Part shown: piece by piece, positions 12,526 to 13,627 of the stretch
Position numbering within the stretch: the first letter of the stretch is position 1
Layout of the letters: every line of letters begins with the position of its first letter
Source of the DNA: Nocardioidaceae bacterium
GTDB taxonomy: Bacteria > Actinomycetota > Actinomycetes > Propionibacteriales > Nocardioidaceae
Assembly: GCA_025966335.1 (NCBI GenBank)
Contig: JAICRS010000058.1
Span: 1-13,627, forward strand
Direction: 5' to 3'
DNA length: 13,627 bases
The notes under the pieces: model-generated
What the model was told of the DNA's origin: nothing
Database searches by the model: none
The model's input: the letters and a program-made list of their open reading frames with translations, nothing else
Program-made: the position numbers and the translations under genes

Positions 12526-13446
12526 TCAGACTTTTAGGTACTTTCGCGTCATTACCAACGTAGGCACCAGGGTGAGCATGAGTCCGATCAGGGCGATCCA
12601 GCCGATCGCCCAGATTCCGTCCCCCCAGTCGATCCACGCGACGATGTTAGAGGTTGGGCGGAGCGTCTGGTAGATCACGACGTACATGAAGGCCACCAGC
12701 GCGGCCCCCGCCAGCGAGACACCGATCAGCGCAGCGACCAGCGACTCCATCAGGAACGGCAGCTGGATGTAGAGGCTGGACGCCCCGACCAGGCGCATGA
12801 TCCCGATCTCCCGACGACGGGCGAACGCGGCCAGGCGGATGGTGTTGCCGACCTGCAGGACGGCCGCGAAGACGAGGAAGCCGGCGATCGCGATCGCGCC
12901 CCACTTCATCACGTTCATCCAGAAGTAGATCGGCTTGAGCACCTCACGCAGGTCGCGGACCGTGTTGACACCCTCGAGCCCCTCTACGGCGCTCTTGATG
13001 CCCTCGAACTGCTCCGGGTCGTTGAGCTGGACCCAGTAGGACTCCTGCATGTCGGAGGGCTTGATCGACTCGTAGACGCGCCGCTCGGTCTCGTCGTTGG
13101 AGACGTAGGCGCTGCGCCACTTGTCGTAGGCCTCCTGCTTGCTCTGGAGGCGCCAGCTGGCCACCTCCGGATGGGTGTTCAGGATCTCCTCGATCTGGTC
13201 CTTCTGCGGCTTGGTCACCTCGCCGTTGACGCAGTTGGCCGTCGTGGAGTTCTGGTTGCACAGGAACACTGTGATCTGGAGCTTGCTGCCCCAGTACTCC
13301 TCGGCCTTGTCGGCCTGGGCGTTGAGAAGCAGTCCCATCCCGACCAGGGTCAGCGAGACGAAGATCGTGACGATGACCGCGATGGTCATCGACACGTTGC
13401 GCTTCAGCCCGTTGCCGAGCTCGGAGAAGACGTAGGTCAGCTGCAT
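12526..13446 (-). CDS. ftsX: Cell division ABC permease FtsX
   Basis: The product is 306 residues with the FtsX layout: a short cytoplasmic start, segment 1 (about 19-41), an extracellular domain (about 42-190) with Cys63 and Cys72, which could form a disulfide, and three further segments (about 196-218, 245-275, 283-300). FAAVLQVGNTIRLAAFARRREIGIMRLVGAS is the conserved FtsX/MacB coupling region (quoted in two parts: FAAVLQVGNTIRL and AAFARRREIGIM). FtsX with the ATPase FtsE passes ATP-driven motion through the extracellular domain to a peptidoglycan hydrolase at the division site. The ATG at 13444-13446 was chosen because the family starts close to the MQLTYVFSELGNGLKRN motif and a GAGGAAG ribosome site is about 10 bases upstream; the longer frame reaches into ftsE. 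It starts 13 bases after the ftsE stop. Confidence 0.97.
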   Translation of the reverse strand: MQLTYVFSELGNGLKRNVSMTIAVIVTIFVSLTLVGMGLLLNAQADKAEEYWGSKLQITVFLCNQNSTTANCVNGEVTKPQKDQIEEILNTHPEVASWRLQSKQEAYDKWRSAYVSNDETERRVYESIKPSDMQESYWVQLNDPEQFEGIKSAVEGLEGVNTVRDLREVLKPIYFWMNVMKWGAIAIAGFLVFAAVLQVGNTIRLAAFARRREIGIMRLVGASSLYIQLPFLMESLVAALIGVSLAGAALVAFMYVVIYQTLRPTSNIVAWIDWGDGIWAIGWIALIGLMLTLVPTLVMTRKYLKV

Positions 13447-13459
13447 GAGTGGGGCTTCC

Positions 13460-13627
13460 TCAGTGCTGGTAGCCGTACACACCGCGCGACTGGTCGCGCA
13501 CGATGTGTCCGCCGGAAAGTTCGATGACACGCTTGCGCATCTGGTCCACGATGCCGGCGTCGTGGGTGGCCATCATGACCGTCGTGCCGGTCCGGTTGAT
13601 CCGGTCCAGCAGCTTCATGATGCCCAC
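13460..13627 (-). CDS. ftsE: Cell division ATP-binding protein FtsE, C-terminal part
   Basis: The last 55 codons and stop of an ABC ATPase whose start lies beyond the right edge. The H-loop MATHD (His about 22 residues into the fragment), preceded by IMKLLDRINRTGTTVM and followed by VDQMRKRVIELSGG, is the standard end of FtsE. The short tail (RDQSRGVYGYQH) is typical of actinobacterial FtsE. It is directly upstream of ftsX with a 13-base gap, and the two form the FtsEX complex. Confidence 0.97.
   Translation of the reverse strand: MGIMKLLDRINRTGTTVMMATHDAGIVDQMRKRVIELSGGHIVRDQSRGVYGYQH

Noticed and set aside
11137..12537. 466-codon plus-strand open frame opposite the M23 gene
   Set aside because: Leu/Gly/Arg-rich mirror of the coiled-coil codons; no independent support.

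Overview
The window is GC-rich, gene-dense chromosomal DNA from an actinobacterium. A Nocardioides-like (Propionibacteriales) host is my best guess. It rests on base composition, frequent GTG starts, the actinobacterial form of a c-di-AMP riboswitch, the ftsE-ftsX-M23-smpB-tmRNA order, and a secreted-protein domain style I associate with Nocardioides. The genus is inferred, not proven.

Left end (1-1734): the first 50 codons of a secreted protein on the minus strand, preceded by a c-di-AMP (ydaO-type) riboswitch. Divergent from it is a plus-strand membrane PAP2-family phosphatase/phosphotransferase. It is the only plus-strand gene I accept in the window.

Signalling block (1735-7554, minus strand, transcribed right to left): a soluble hybrid histidine kinase (GAF-GAF-HisKA-HATPase-REC), a stand-alone DivK-like receiver, a receiver-class III nucleotide cyclase fusion, and a PGM1-type ATP-grasp peptide ligase. 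Consecutive genes overlap by 1-4 bases, so they are almost certainly one translationally coupled operon. A HIT-family hydrolase follows 15 bases later, possibly with its own promoter. A phosphorelay that ends in a cyclase and an amide-bond ligase, with no DNA-binding output, is the most unusual arrangement here.

Middle (7655-9091): a two-repeat PQ-loop (SWEET-like) membrane protein and a membrane-anchored extracytoplasmic protein, both minus strand.

Right half (9236-13627, minus strand): the trans-translation and division region. Read in the direction of transcription it runs ftsE (C-terminal part only), ftsX, a secreted coiled-coil M23 peptidoglycan hydrolase, smpB, an amidohydrolase overlapping smpB by 4 bases, tmRNA (ssrA, tag ADSKRSSFALAA) and a strong hairpin terminator. 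FtsEX probably controls the M23 hydrolase at the septum, and SmpB and tmRNA together rescue stalled ribosomes.

I see no insertion sequence, integrase, CRISPR array, tRNA or rRNA.
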